From: CAMTVQ01 sp947085255
GTDB taxonomy: Bacteria > Bacteroidota > Bacteroidia > Sphingobacteriales > Sphingobacteriaceae
Reading direction: 5' to 3'
DNA length: 64,000 bases
Assembly (NCBI GenBank): GCA_947085255.1
Contig: CAMTVQ010000005.1
Span: 226,625-290,624 of the forward strand
The notes below the pieces were generated by a model that was given only the letters and a program-made list of their open reading frames with translations, searched no databases and was not told the DNA's origin. Position 1 is the first letter of the stretch. Each line of letters opens with the position of its first letter. Below, one piece after another: positions 1 to 8,746 of the stretch. The position numbers and the translations under genes were made by a program.

Positions 1-2
1 CT

Positions 3-1178
3 CAGTATAACTACTCGGCAGATAAAAAGCTATTGAGCAAAGTGTATATCCCTACACCCTATAAAAAAACAGGATATCAGTTAGAAACATTTAAGACTGA
101 TTACTTAGCGTATAATAAATTTGGCAAACCTGTTTTAATGAAGCGTTATGCCCTACGCAATGGCTTGTATATAGAGGTAGAGAAAAAAACGAAGGTGTAT
201 GATGATAAAGGAAATATTGCCGAAATACATACGCTGTACAAAGGCGAAAAGCAATATGTGTATGCCAATTACGACGGAAGCTTTAAATTTAAATATACCT
301 ACAATTCAAAAGGACAACCTACTACTATAGAATCAGAGTATTACTATTTGGGCTATAACAGTGATTGGTACAAAGGGAGCAAGCGCATTTTTACCTATAA
401 TACAGATGGCACTATTAATAGCATTGAGCGTTTGCCATTTAGTTTTTTAACCAATAATTATATTCAAGCAGGTGCTGTTAAATACACGAATATCAAATGG
501 GATGATTTCGCATTCGAAACTTTTTTTGAAGCAGGGCAGAACTTAGATGCGGTGGAAGATGTAAAAAGTTATGATGTAGAAGAGTGGGACGAAAAGTCTC
601 AGAAATATAAAGCCACCAAAAGCGCAGTGCTAAAAGAGGCTATTACCGATGGCGAAGAAGTGAAGGATATGGTGTTAAATGATCAATCGTTACAGCAGAC
701 TACTACACGCAATCCTGCTGGATACATCCAATCTGTAAACTTTGAGAACAGGAAAGAAAGCACCCATCCGCTGGCGGCTATACGCTACCAGTATGTGCTG
801 AATGACGGAAATGTATCGGAACAAATTAGCGAAGTGTGGAATGCTTCGGTTCAAAAGTATGAGCCGCAAGAGCGGTTGGTGTACACAAATGAGGCAGCAG
901 GGAGTGCTATTCCGTTGGTAGATGCTGCTGTATTGACGGCATATCCAAACCCATTTATAGAAGCTACACAAATACAGTATACCTTAGCAAGTACCGAAAA
1001 TGTACTTATTGAAGTGTATAATGTGTTGGGGACTAAAATAAGTACGCTTTTGGCTACAGAACAATCAATGGGTAAGCATACCATACAGCTAAAAGATATA
1101 CCTGCTGGAGCCTATGTAGTGCAAATGCATGTAGGCGACAAGGTATATAGCCACCGCATTTTGAAGCAAAGGGAATAA
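3..1178 (+). CDS. T9SS-exported protein, 3' part only
   Basis: This is the C-terminal part of a secreted protein. The frame is open to the left edge, so the true start lies outside the window; a TTG at 33 is in frame but is not a credible start. The first ~270 residues contain several Tyr-rich motifs of the type YNSKGQP and YNTDGTI, resembling YD/RHS-like beta repeats. The last ~80 residues are a type A T9SS sorting domain: the segment around AYPNPF, then VYNVLGTKI, then a GAYVVQMHVGD motif and a basic end. Such domains carry cargo through the outer membrane by type IX secretion and are normally removed on export. The function of the exported part is unknown. No hairpin terminator is visible before the convergent gene ending at 1220. 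Confidence 0.85.
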   Translation, partial: QYNYSADKKLLSKVYIPTPYKKTGYQLETFKTDYLAYNKFGKPVLMKRYALRNGLYIEVEKKTKVYDDKGNIAEIHTLYKGEKQYVYANYDGSFKFKYTYNSKGQPTTIESEYYYLGYNSDWYKGSKRIFTYNTDGTINSIERLPFSFLTNNYIQAGAVKYTNIKWDDFAFETFFEAGQNLDAVEDVKSYDVEEWDEKSQKYKATKSAVLKEAITDGEEVKDMVLNDQSLQQTTTRNPAGYIQSVNFENRKESTHPLAAIRYQYVLNDGNVSEQISEVWNASVQKYEPQERLVYTNEAAGSAIPLVDAAVLTAYPNPFIEATQIQYTLASTENVLIEVYNVLGTKISTLLATEQSMGKHTIQLKDIPAGAYVVQMHVGDKVYSHRILKQRE

Positions 1179-1219
1179 GGAAAAAAAGAGAGATAGGGGA
1201 TTTAGCTATAGACTCAATA

Positions 1220-2401
1220 CTAATTGCAGGGACTCGTTTTTATTCTATTATTAATTTCTGCTTTAGTATAATTTTGAAGTTGTTTTATTAAGATGGGTAT
1301 AAAACTATCGATGGTTGAATAGCTACTTCTGTTGTTTTCGTAATCAGCCATTAGTTTTTCATATTCTGGTAATAAAACAAATTTATAGGTAACACAATTT
1401 TCTTTGCTCATTTCAGCAGCGTCAGCCTTCAATCCCATTGTTTTAGTCACTCTAATTTCACCCGTTCTTACCAGCAGTTCATTTACAAAACCCCACCAAT
1501 CGCCGTACCCTTGACGATTCATAACAGAATCTAGTTGAGGTGTATATAAACTGTCAAAGCGATTAATTTCGGTTTCCCAGTTTTCTTGCTCTATTATATT
1601 TGTAATAAAGGAATGGCAAAATTCATGTGTTACCATATCTCTGTAATATTCTTTTGCATCTTCACCGCCATAGCCAAATGTGGTATATTTTTTTTGTTTT
1701 TCTTGCCATTCAGTATCATTTGCAGGGCTGATAATCTCATATAGTACAGTGCCGGTATTTGCACCAAAACCCATGCTAAATGGGTTCATAGGAATGATAA
1801 TCATTTTGTATGCATCATTTTTTTTGCCGAAGTAAGTTTCCATTGTCTCAATTACTCCGCTATTCAAATAACTTTTTGCTTCTGCTATTGCACCCGTGTA
1901 GAACTTCTCATTTATTCGAAAAAACTCTTCAACTTTTGCCTCTATATAAAAAGATTGCAGAATTTTTAAGTAAGTACTTAACTCACTTTGTTTTCCTTTC
2001 CAGTAATCATCTGTTGGTTCATACTTAATGGTAATTGACGGCAATTCTTCTGCATATAAAAGCCCTTGAAAAACAATGCCGCCATAATCCTCAATCTTTA
2101 GTTGAAGTTGTTGCGTTGCTGTTACTGCTGGGTGTTTTCTGAAAGAGCTAAAATATTTTCTTGCTTCATACAATAAGGGCCTTACTTTTATAGCATCTTT
2201 CCCATTTTTTCGCATTAGCTCGTTGAAAACATAATCACTATCGCTTATAGCCCGAAGGATTATAAATGTTTCAATACTTCGGTTGTACGATATTTCTATT
2301 GTTTTTTTATCTGCTTTTTGAGAAGGGAATGAAATGCATGTGTGTACAGTGCAAAGAGTAAGGCATACTCCAAGAACTAATTTCAAGAATGTTGATGACA
2401 T
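1220..2401 (-). CDS. DUF4932-like secreted putative zinc metallopeptidase
   Basis: 393 residues with an N-terminal hydrophobic signal (SSTFLKLVLGVCLTLCTVH), so probably periplasmic or surface exposed. The middle carries VTHEFCHSF, an HExxH zinc-binding motif, followed about 50 residues later by GFVNELLVRTGE, whose Glu could be the third ligand of a gluzincin. The overall pattern resembles the Bacteroidota DUF4932 family; that assignment is from memory of the family and not from a search. Substrate unknown. It is the last gene of a minus-strand unit, 19 nt after the SPOR gene, which itself follows secA by 15 nt, so it is probably co-transcribed with secA at least in part. Confidence 0.7.
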   Translation of the reverse strand: MSSTFLKLVLGVCLTLCTVHTCISFPSQKADKKTIEISYNRSIETFIILRAISDSDYVFNELMRKNGKDAIKVRPLLYEARKYFSSFRKHPAVTATQQLQLKIEDYGGIVFQGLLYAEELPSITIKYEPTDDYWKGKQSELSTYLKILQSFYIEAKVEEFFRINEKFYTGAIAEAKSYLNSGVIETMETYFGKKNDAYKMIIIPMNPFSMGFGANTGTVLYEIISPANDTEWQEKQKKYTTFGYGGEDAKEYYRDMVTHEFCHSFITNIIEQENWETEINRFDSLYTPQLDSVMNRQGYGDWWGFVNELLVRTGEIRVTKTMGLKADAAEMSKENCVTYKFVLLPEYEKLMADYENNRSSYSTIDSFIPILIKQLQNYTKAEINNRIKTSPCN

Positions 2402-2420
2402 GTTTTACTGTTGTTTAGGT

Positions 2421-2807
2421 TTATAACTTCGGCAAATTCACTTCGTCTTCTACAATAAATACCGATTGAAATTCTTTTACAATTTGCTGGTAAAAGCGGT
2501 ACGCTTCCAACCTGCTGCGGAAATCGCCGATACGTACTTTAAAATACGGAGCTTGGTAAATCAAGTAGGTTTCGTGTTCCGGATAGCGAGCTATAAAACG
2601 TTGCCGCTCATCTTGTGCAGTTGTACGTTGAGAACTAAAAAATATCTGAATACGATAGCCTGCGAACGTAGGCTTTGCTTTACTAAGGTCGGCGCGGCGC
2701 TCTACCAGTTCGTTTAGCAAAGGTGGTGCATATACTTGCAAACTTCCTTTTTGGGCAAAGCAAAAACTGCTAATTACTAATAAACTACTGGTAAGGTATA
2801 TACGCAT
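2421..2807 (-). CDS. SPOR-domain protein
   Basis: 128 residues. A signal peptide (MRIYLTSSLLVISSFCFAQ) is followed by a linker and a C-terminal SPOR domain of about 75 residues, starting at FAGYRIQIFFSS and including YFKVRIGDFRSRLEAYRF, the usual second half of the fold. SPOR domains bind glycan strands stripped of stem peptides at division sites, so the protein is probably periplasmic and peptidoglycan associated. It lies 15 nt downstream of secA and 19 nt upstream of the DUF4932-like gene on the same strand. Its exact role is not known. Confidence 0.85.
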   Translation of the reverse strand: MRIYLTSSLLVISSFCFAQKGSLQVYAPPLLNELVERRADLSKAKPTFAGYRIQIFFSSQRTTAQDERQRFIARYPEHETYLIYQAPYFKVRIGDFRSRLEAYRFYQQIVKEFQSVFIVEDEVNLPKL

Positions 2808-2822
2808 TGTTTTAGTATTGTG

Positions 2823-5800
2823 CTAAGCTACAGCTACTCCATGACAATTTTTATATTTTTTTCCACTTCCGCAAGGGCATAGGTCATTTCGCCCCACTTT
2901 AGGTCCAGTATGTACGGGTTGTGCCTTAGGTGCTTGCTGTGGCAATGCATCGGGCGCACCATTAGCCGTAGAGTTGGCCACGTAATCGGGCTTGCTTACA
3001 CGTAAGTTGCTTATATCCGATTTTGCACGTGGGCGTGCTTCTTGAATTTGCGCAGGTGCTTGTTGCGGAATATTGCCTTTAAACAAGAAACTTACCACCT
3101 CACGATTTACAGTAGAGAGCATTTGCTTAAACAATTCAAACGACTCGAATTTATAAATCAATAAAGGATCTTTTTGCTCGTACACCGCATTTTGTACCGA
3201 TTGCTTTAACTCATCCATCTCGCGTAAATGTTCCTTCCAAGCTTCATCTATAAGGGTAAGCGTAATGGCTTGCTCAAAAGCAGTTATAATTTCTTTACCA
3301 GTAGATTGGTATGCTTTTTCGAGATTGGTAGGTATTTGAATCGTTTTTATACCATCACTAAAAGGCACCACAATGTTCTCAATGGTTTGCCCGCGTGTTT
3401 CGTATACTTCTTTTATCACCGGAAAAGCAGTTTCGGAAATTTTAGCAGATTTACGCTCGTACAATTCGGTAATGGCATGTATTACTTTTTCTGTAACCTC
3501 ATCTATATTACCGTCTAAAAGTTCTTTATCGGTAATATCAACGCTTGTCGAAAACAGACGAATCATTTCGAGCTTAAATTGCTCTGCATTTTTGTCTTCT
3601 CGTGCGGTAGCTACCAACTCATAGGCCAAATCAACAATCATGTTGTCGATGTCTACAGCTAATCTGTCTCCAAATAAGGCATTGTGGCGTTTGGTATAAA
3701 TTACGGTACGTTGCGAGTTCATCACATCATCGTACTCTAATAAGCGCTTACGAATACCAAAATTATTTTCTTCTACTTTCTTTTGGGCACGCTCAATAGA
3801 TTTGGTAATCATCGAGTGCTGAATTACTTCACCCTCTTCCAATCCCATTTTATCCATTAAACTGGCAATACGGCCAGAGCCGAACATGCGCATCAAATCA
3901 TCTTCCAGCGACACAAAAAACTGCGAAGAACCTGGGTCACCTTGTCGACCAGCACGTCCGCGCAACTGTCTGTCTACACGTCTGCTTTCGTGGCGTTCGG
4001 TACCAATAATGGCCAAACCACCCGCCTCTTTTACATTGGCTCCCAATTTAATATCGGTACCCCTACCCGCCATGTTGGTGGCAATAGTTACCGTACCCGA
4101 TTGACCAGCTTCCTGTACAATTTCTGCCTCGCGTTGGTGCAATTTGGCATTCAGTACATTGTGTTTTATGCCTCGTAATTGTAGCATTCGGCTCAGTAAT
4201 TCCGAAATTTCTACCGAAGTAGTACCCACCAAAACCGGTCTGCCAGCTTGTGTTAATTTGGCAATTTCTTCGGCTACAGCATTGTATTTTTCGCGCTTGG
4301 TTTTGTACACCAAATCTTCCTCATCTTTACGCTGTATGTTTCTGTTGGTAGGTATTTCTACTACGTCCAACTTATAAATTTCCCAAAACTCGCCTGCTTC
4401 TGTGGTTGCAGTACCCGTCATACCCGCTAGTTTGTGGTACATACGGAAGTAGTTTTGTAGGGTAATGGTCGCAAATGTTTGTGTAGCGTCTTCTACCTTT
4501 ACGTTCTCCTTCGCCTCAATAGCTTGGTGCAAGCCATCGCTGTAGCGACGACCATCCATAATACGTCCAGTTTGCTCATCTACAATCTTTATCTTTCCGC
4601 CATCAATAATGTATTCAACATCACGTTCAAATAAGGTATAGGCCTTTAGTAATTGGTTTACCGTATGTATACGTTCTGATTTAATCGAGAAATCACGCAT
4701 GATTTCATCTTTTCGCGTTAGTTTCTGATCTTCAGGAAGGGTAGAGCGCTCTATTTCGGCAACTTGCGAACCTACATCGGGTAATACAAAGAAATGAGCG
4801 TCTTCGCCCGATCCTGTAATCAGTTCAATTCCTTTTTCGGTTAAGTCTACTTGGTTGTTTTTTTCATCAATGGTAAAATAAAGCTCAGCATCAACCTTTG
4901 GCATTTCCTTTTGTTGGTCTTGCAGGTAATAGTTTTCTGTTTTTTGGAGAATTTGTTTTACCCCTTGCTCACTTAAAAACTTGATGAGTGCCTTACTTTT
5001 TGGCAAACCACGAAATGCTCTAAAAACGGCTAATCCACCTTCTTCTTCTTTTTTATTAGCAATTAGTTTTTTGGCATCAGTTAGTGCCGTATTCAAATAG
5101 CTTTTTTGTGCATTTACCAAACGTTCTATACGTGGTTTTAGCTCATAAAACTCATGCTCATTACCACGAGGAATTGGTCCCGAAATAATTAAAGGCGTAC
5201 GTGCGTCATCAATCAATACACTATCCACCTCATCAACCATGGCATAATGCAATTTACGTTGCACCAAATCTTCGGGACTGCGTGCCATATTGTCGCGCAG
5301 GTAGTCAAAACCAAATTCGTTGTTGGTACCAAAGGTAATATCTGCCAAATAAGCTTGGCGGCGTGCTTCCGAATTGGGTTGATGTTTATCAATACAATCT
5401 ACCGTAATACCATGAAATTCATATAAAGGTCCCATCCACTCGCTATCGCGACGGGCCAAATAATCGTTTACCGTAACTAAGTGTACCCCTTTACCAGCCA
5501 ATGCATTAAGGTATGCAGGTAGCGTGGCTACCAATGTTTTACCCTCACCAGTACCCATTTCGGATATTTTACCTTGATGCAATACAATACCACCAATAAG
5601 CTGTACATCATAATGTACCATGTCCCAAGTAATAGGATTGCCGGCAGCCAACCACGTACTGCTGTGGGTGGCCTTATCGCCATTAATGCGTACATTCTCT
5701 TTTTGAGCGGCTAAGTTGCGGTCGGTTTCTGTAGCGGTAACCACTAATTCATCGTTTTCTTTAAAACGGCGTGCGGTTTCTTTTACTACGGCAAATGCTT

Positions 5801-6128
5801 CGGGCAACAATTCGAGCAATACTTCTTCTAAAGAGGTATTGTATTCCTTTTCAAGTTTATCAACTTGGCTATACAATGCCGATTTTTCTTGTGGCAACAT
5901 AGCCGGATTTTCATCCAGTTGTTGTTTTATGCTGGCTATTTCTGCGTCAATTTCATGCTGATGTTCGGCAATGCGGGCTTTAAAAGCAGTGGTTTTAGCG
6001 CGCAATTCATCGTTGCTAAGGCCTTGTAATTGTGCAAAGTGTTGGTTTATAGTCGTTACTAAAGGTTGAATGTCTTTAATATCGCGGTCGGATTTTTTAC
6101 CGAAAAGTTGGGTGATAAAAGAAAGCAT
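2823..6128 (-). CDS. secA: Preprotein translocase ATPase SecA
   Basis: Motor ATPase that drives unfolded preproteins through SecYEG at the inner membrane. 1101 residues, about 200 longer than E. coli SecA. Visible features: Walker A region MGTGEGKTLVATLPA, the DEVDSVLIDDARTPLIISG segment of NBD1, GMTGTA, and GRGTDIKLG plus the RQLRGRAGRQGD helicase motifs of NBD2. The C-terminus is a SEC-C zinc motif (LCPCGSGKKYKNCHG) that binds SecB or ribosomes in other bacteria. An extra segment rich in Lys/Glu around residues 340-430, between the DARTP motif and the preprotein cross-linking domain, is the insertion typical of Bacteroidota. It heads the secA-SPOR-DUF4932 unit and is divergent from katG. 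A TACATTTG promoter motif lies about 78 nt upstream. Confidence 0.98.
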   Translation of the reverse strand: MLSFITQLFGKKSDRDIKDIQPLVTTINQHFAQLQGLSNDELRAKTTAFKARIAEHQHEIDAEIASIKQQLDENPAMLPQEKSALYSQVDKLEKEYNTSLEEVLLELLPEAFAVVKETARRFKENDELVVTATETDRNLAAQKENVRINGDKATHSSTWLAAGNPITWDMVHYDVQLIGGIVLHQGKISEMGTGEGKTLVATLPAYLNALAGKGVHLVTVNDYLARRDSEWMGPLYEFHGITVDCIDKHQPNSEARRQAYLADITFGTNNEFGFDYLRDNMARSPEDLVQRKLHYAMVDEVDSVLIDDARTPLIISGPIPRGNEHEFYELKPRIERLVNAQKSYLNTALTDAKKLIANKKEEEGGLAVFRAFRGLPKSKALIKFLSEQGVKQILQKTENYYLQDQQKEMPKVDAELYFTIDEKNNQVDLTEKGIELITGSGEDAHFFVLPDVGSQVAEIERSTLPEDQKLTRKDEIMRDFSIKSERIHTVNQLLKAYTLFERDVEYIIDGGKIKIVDEQTGRIMDGRRYSDGLHQAIEAKENVKVEDATQTFATITLQNYFRMYHKLAGMTGTATTEAGEFWEIYKLDVVEIPTNRNIQRKDEEDLVYKTKREKYNAVAEEIAKLTQAGRPVLVGTTSVEISELLSRMLQLRGIKHNVLNAKLHQREAEIVQEAGQSGTVTIATNMAGRGTDIKLGANVKEAGGLAIIGTERHESRRVDRQLRGRAGRQGDPGSSQFFVSLEDDLMRMFGSGRIASLMDKMGLEEGEVIQHSMITKSIERAQKKVEENNFGIRKRLLEYDDVMNSQRTVIYTKRHNALFGDRLAVDIDNMIVDLAYELVATAREDKNAEQFKLEMIRLFSTSVDITDKELLDGNIDEVTEKVIHAITELYERKSAKISETAFPVIKEVYETRGQTIENIVVPFSDGIKTIQIPTNLEKAYQSTGKEIITAFEQAITLTLIDEAWKEHLREMDELKQSVQNAVYEQKDPLLIYKFESFELFKQMLSTVNREVVSFLFKGNIPQQAPAQIQEARPRAKSDISNLRVSKPDYVANSTANGAPDALPQQAPKAQPVHTGPKVGRNDLCPCGSGKKYKNCHGVAVA

Positions 6129-6205
6129 TTATTGTATGTTGAGTATCTAAAGTTCTACCGTTTGTCAATTATTAAGCCATTGCTTATCGTATTGACAGAT
6201 TGGCA

Positions 6206-6213
6206 CAAATGTA
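6206..6213 (-). promoter_or_regulatory. Bacteroidota -7 promoter element for secA
   Basis: Read on the minus strand this is TACATTTG, a perfect match to the TAnnTTTG element. It sits about 78 nt before the secA ATG. No good TTTG -33 partner is seen, which is common in this phylum. Confidence 0.5.
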
Positions 6214-6256
6214 GGAAATGCTTGGGTAATTTCACGCCTTTGCGTTAATAGTTGAA

Positions 6257-6291
6257 TAGTAATCGGATGACTCAAAGTCATCCGATTACTA
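6257..6291. promoter_or_regulatory. 15-bp perfect inverted repeat between secA and katG
   Basis: The arms 6257-6271 (TAGTAATCGGATGAC) and 6277-6291 are perfect complements around a 5-nt loop. It lies in the divergent intergenic region, 95 nt before katG and about 130 nt before secA. No U-run follows on either side, so it is a poor rho-independent terminator. It could be an operator (for example for a peroxide regulator acting on katG) or a transcript-stabilising hairpin. Function is inference. Confidence 0.5.
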
Positions 6292-6385
6292 CTGCTGAGA
6301 TTTTATTACCCAAAAACAATCCGGATAAAAGAAATGTTTCCTAAGTTCGCATTCAAACTTTACAAAGCAAGAAATCAATAATAAT

Positions 6386-8620
6386 ATGGAACATAATAAT
6401 AACAGCACAGCAAGCTACAGTGTTAATGGCGAGAGTAAATGCCCGTTTTCGGGAGGTGCGCCAAAGCAAAGTGCTGGCGCTGGTACCAGAAATACAAACT
6501 GGTGGCCCAATCAGCTAAAGTTAAACATCCTTCGTCAGCATTCTGCGCTGTCTAACCCAATGGACGAGCAATTTAACTATGCAAAGGAATTCAATAGCCT
6601 TGATTTAAAGGCGTTGAAAAAGGAAATTGTGGATTTAATGACTACTTCGCAAGAGTGGTGGCCGGCAGATTACGGACATTATGGTCCGTTTTTTATTCGT
6701 ATGGCATGGCACAGTGCAGGTACTTACCGCATTGCCGATGGTAGAGGAGGCGCTGGTACGGGTACACAACGTTTTGCACCACTTAACAGCTGGCCAGATA
6801 ATGCCAATTTGGATAAAGCACGTTTGTTGTTGTGGCCAATTAAACAGAAATACGGCAAGAAAATTTCATGGGCCGATTTAATGATTCTTACAGGCAATTG
6901 CGCCTTGGAATCGATGGGATTTGAAACTTTTGGTTTTGGAGGTGGACGTGAAGACGTGTGGGAACCAGAAGAAGATATTTATTGGGGTTCTGAAAGCAAA
7001 TGGCTAGATGATAACCGCCATACTGGCAATCGCGAATTAGAAAATCCATTGGCAGCTGTTCAAATGGGGTTAATTTATGTAAATCCAGAAGGTCCTAATG
7101 GTAATCCTGATCCATTGGCTTCGGCGCGTGATATTCGCGAAACGTTTGGACGTATGGCAATGGACGACGAAGAGACCGTAGCACTTATTGCTGGTGGGCA
7201 TACTTTTGGTAAAACTCACGGTGCTGCAGATCCAGGTAAGTATGTTGGCGTTGAGCCAGCTGCAGCAGGTATTGAAGAGCAAAGCATGGGTTGGAAAAAT
7301 ACATTTGGAACCGGTAATGGGGGAGATACGATTACCAGTGGGTTAGAAGGTACTTGGACAACAACTCCAACAAAATGGAGTAACAATTATTTCGAAAATT
7401 TATTTGGCTTTGAGTGGGAACTGACAAAAAGCCCAGCAGGTGCGCATCAGTGGAAACCGAAAGATGGAAAAGGCGAGGGTACGGTGCCAGATGCACACGA
7501 CGCAAGTAAGCGACATACACCAATTATGTTGACTGCCGACCTTGCGTTGAGAGTTGACCCTGCATACGAGAAAATTTCACGTCGTTTTTATGAAAACCCT
7601 GCGCAATTTGCAGATGCATTTGCACGCGCTTGGTTCAAACTAACCCACCGCGATATGGGTCCAATTGTACGCTACTTAGGTTCAGAAGTGCCTAAGGAAG
7701 AGCTTATCTGGCAAGATCCCGTTCCTACGCTTACCTATAAATTGGTAGATGCTGCTGATGTTGCAGCGTTAAAAACAAAGATTCTTGCTTCAGGGTTGTC
7801 AGTAGCTCAACTGGTATCTACGGCTTGGGCTTCGGCGGCTACTTTTCGTGGTTCCGATAAGCGCGGTGGAGCCAATGGGTCACGCATTCGTTTAGCTCCT
7901 CAAAAAGATTGGGCAGTAAATAATCCAACACAATTAAAAGGGGTACTGGAGAAATTGGAAGGTATTCAAAAGGACTTCAACACTGCCCAAACCAGTGGTA
8001 AACAAATTTCCCTAGCAGATATGATTGTGCTGGCAGGTTGTGCGGCTGTAGAACAAGCAGCTAAAAATGCAGGACATGCTATTGCCGTTCCATTTACGCC
8101 CGGACGAACGGATGCTTCGCAAGCACAAACGGATGTAGCATCTTTTGCAATCTTAGAACCTAATGCTGATGGTTTCCGCAACTACACCAAAACCAAATAC
8201 TCGGTTTCTGCTGAAGAAATGTTGCTTGATAAAGCACAATTGTTGACACTAACGGCTCCAGAAATGACGGTACTTGTGGGTGGTATGCGTGTGCTAAATA
8301 CTAATTTCGATCAAGCTAAGCATGGAGTATTTACCAAACGTGCAGAAACGCTTACCAACGACTTTTTTGTAAACTTGTTGGACTTGCGTACTACTTGGAA
8401 AGCTGCTTCAGATGCTCAAGATGTATTTGAAGGCAGGGACAGGGTAACAGGTGAAGTTAAATGGACTGGAACACGCGTGGATTTAATCTTCGGTTCAAAT
8501 TCGGAGCTTCGCGCTATTGCCGAAGTGTATGGATGTGCAGATGCCCAAGAAAAGTTTGTAAAAGACTTTGTGGCTGCCTGGAACAAGGTAATGAATCTGG
8601 ATAGATTTGATTTAGCTTAA
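6386..8620 (+). CDS. katG: Catalase-peroxidase KatG
   Basis: Bifunctional haem catalase-peroxidase that removes hydrogen peroxide, cytoplasmic. 744 residues, normal for the family. The distal triad is intact: Arg105, Trp108 and His109 in IRMAWHSAGTYR. The covalent Met-Tyr-Trp adduct partners are present as Tyr231 (LIYVNPEGP) and Met257 (GRMAMDDEE). The proximal haem ligand is His272 in GGHTFGKTHG. The C-terminal half is the usual inactive duplicate domain (KRGGANGSRIRLAPQ). The gene is monocistronic: divergent from secA and closed by a strong terminator at 8641. Oxidative-stress control is likely from its function; an inverted repeat upstream is a candidate operator. Confidence 0.98.
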   Translation: MEHNNNSTASYSVNGESKCPFSGGAPKQSAGAGTRNTNWWPNQLKLNILRQHSALSNPMDEQFNYAKEFNSLDLKALKKEIVDLMTTSQEWWPADYGHYGPFFIRMAWHSAGTYRIADGRGGAGTGTQRFAPLNSWPDNANLDKARLLLWPIKQKYGKKISWADLMILTGNCALESMGFETFGFGGGREDVWEPEEDIYWGSESKWLDDNRHTGNRELENPLAAVQMGLIYVNPEGPNGNPDPLASARDIRETFGRMAMDDEETVALIAGGHTFGKTHGAADPGKYVGVEPAAAGIEEQSMGWKNTFGTGNGGDTITSGLEGTWTTTPTKWSNNYFENLFGFEWELTKSPAGAHQWKPKDGKGEGTVPDAHDASKRHTPIMLTADLALRVDPAYEKISRRFYENPAQFADAFARAWFKLTHRDMGPIVRYLGSEVPKEELIWQDPVPTLTYKLVDAADVAALKTKILASGLSVAQLVSTAWASAATFRGSDKRGGANGSRIRLAPQKDWAVNNPTQLKGVLEKLEGIQKDFNTAQTSGKQISLADMIVLAGCAAVEQAAKNAGHAIAVPFTPGRTDASQAQTDVASFAILEPNADGFRNYTKTKYSVSAEEMLLDKAQLLTLTAPEMTVLVGGMRVLNTNFDQAKHGVFTKRAETLTNDFFVNLLDLRTTWKAASDAQDVFEGRDRVTGEVKWTGTRVDLIFGSNSELRAIAEVYGCADAQEKFVKDFVAAWNKVMNLDRFDLA

Positions 8621-8640
8621 TTGTTCTAGTATAAATAGGT

Positions 8641-8674
8641 AAAGGTGGCTCAGAAACGAGCCACCTTTTTTTGT
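8641..8674 (+). terminator. Rho-independent terminator of katG
   Basis: 11-bp perfect stem (arms 8641-8651 and 8658-8668, core GGTGGCTC/GAGCCACC), 6-nt loop, followed by a run of T. It separates katG from purD. Confidence 0.9.
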
Positions 8675-8734
8675 TTTTTATACCAAAGAATAAAGGTTTG
8701 TATATTTAAAAGAAGGTAGTTAGCAATTTGAATT

Positions 8735-8742
8735 TATCTTTG
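8735..8742 (+). promoter_or_regulatory. -7 promoter element directly before purD
   Basis: TATCTTTG matches TAnnTTTG perfectly and ends only 4 nt before the purD ATG at 8747. If used, transcription would start at or next to the start codon and the mRNA would be leaderless. No well-spaced TTTG -33 element is seen. Confidence 0.45.
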
Positions 8743-8746
8743 CCAC

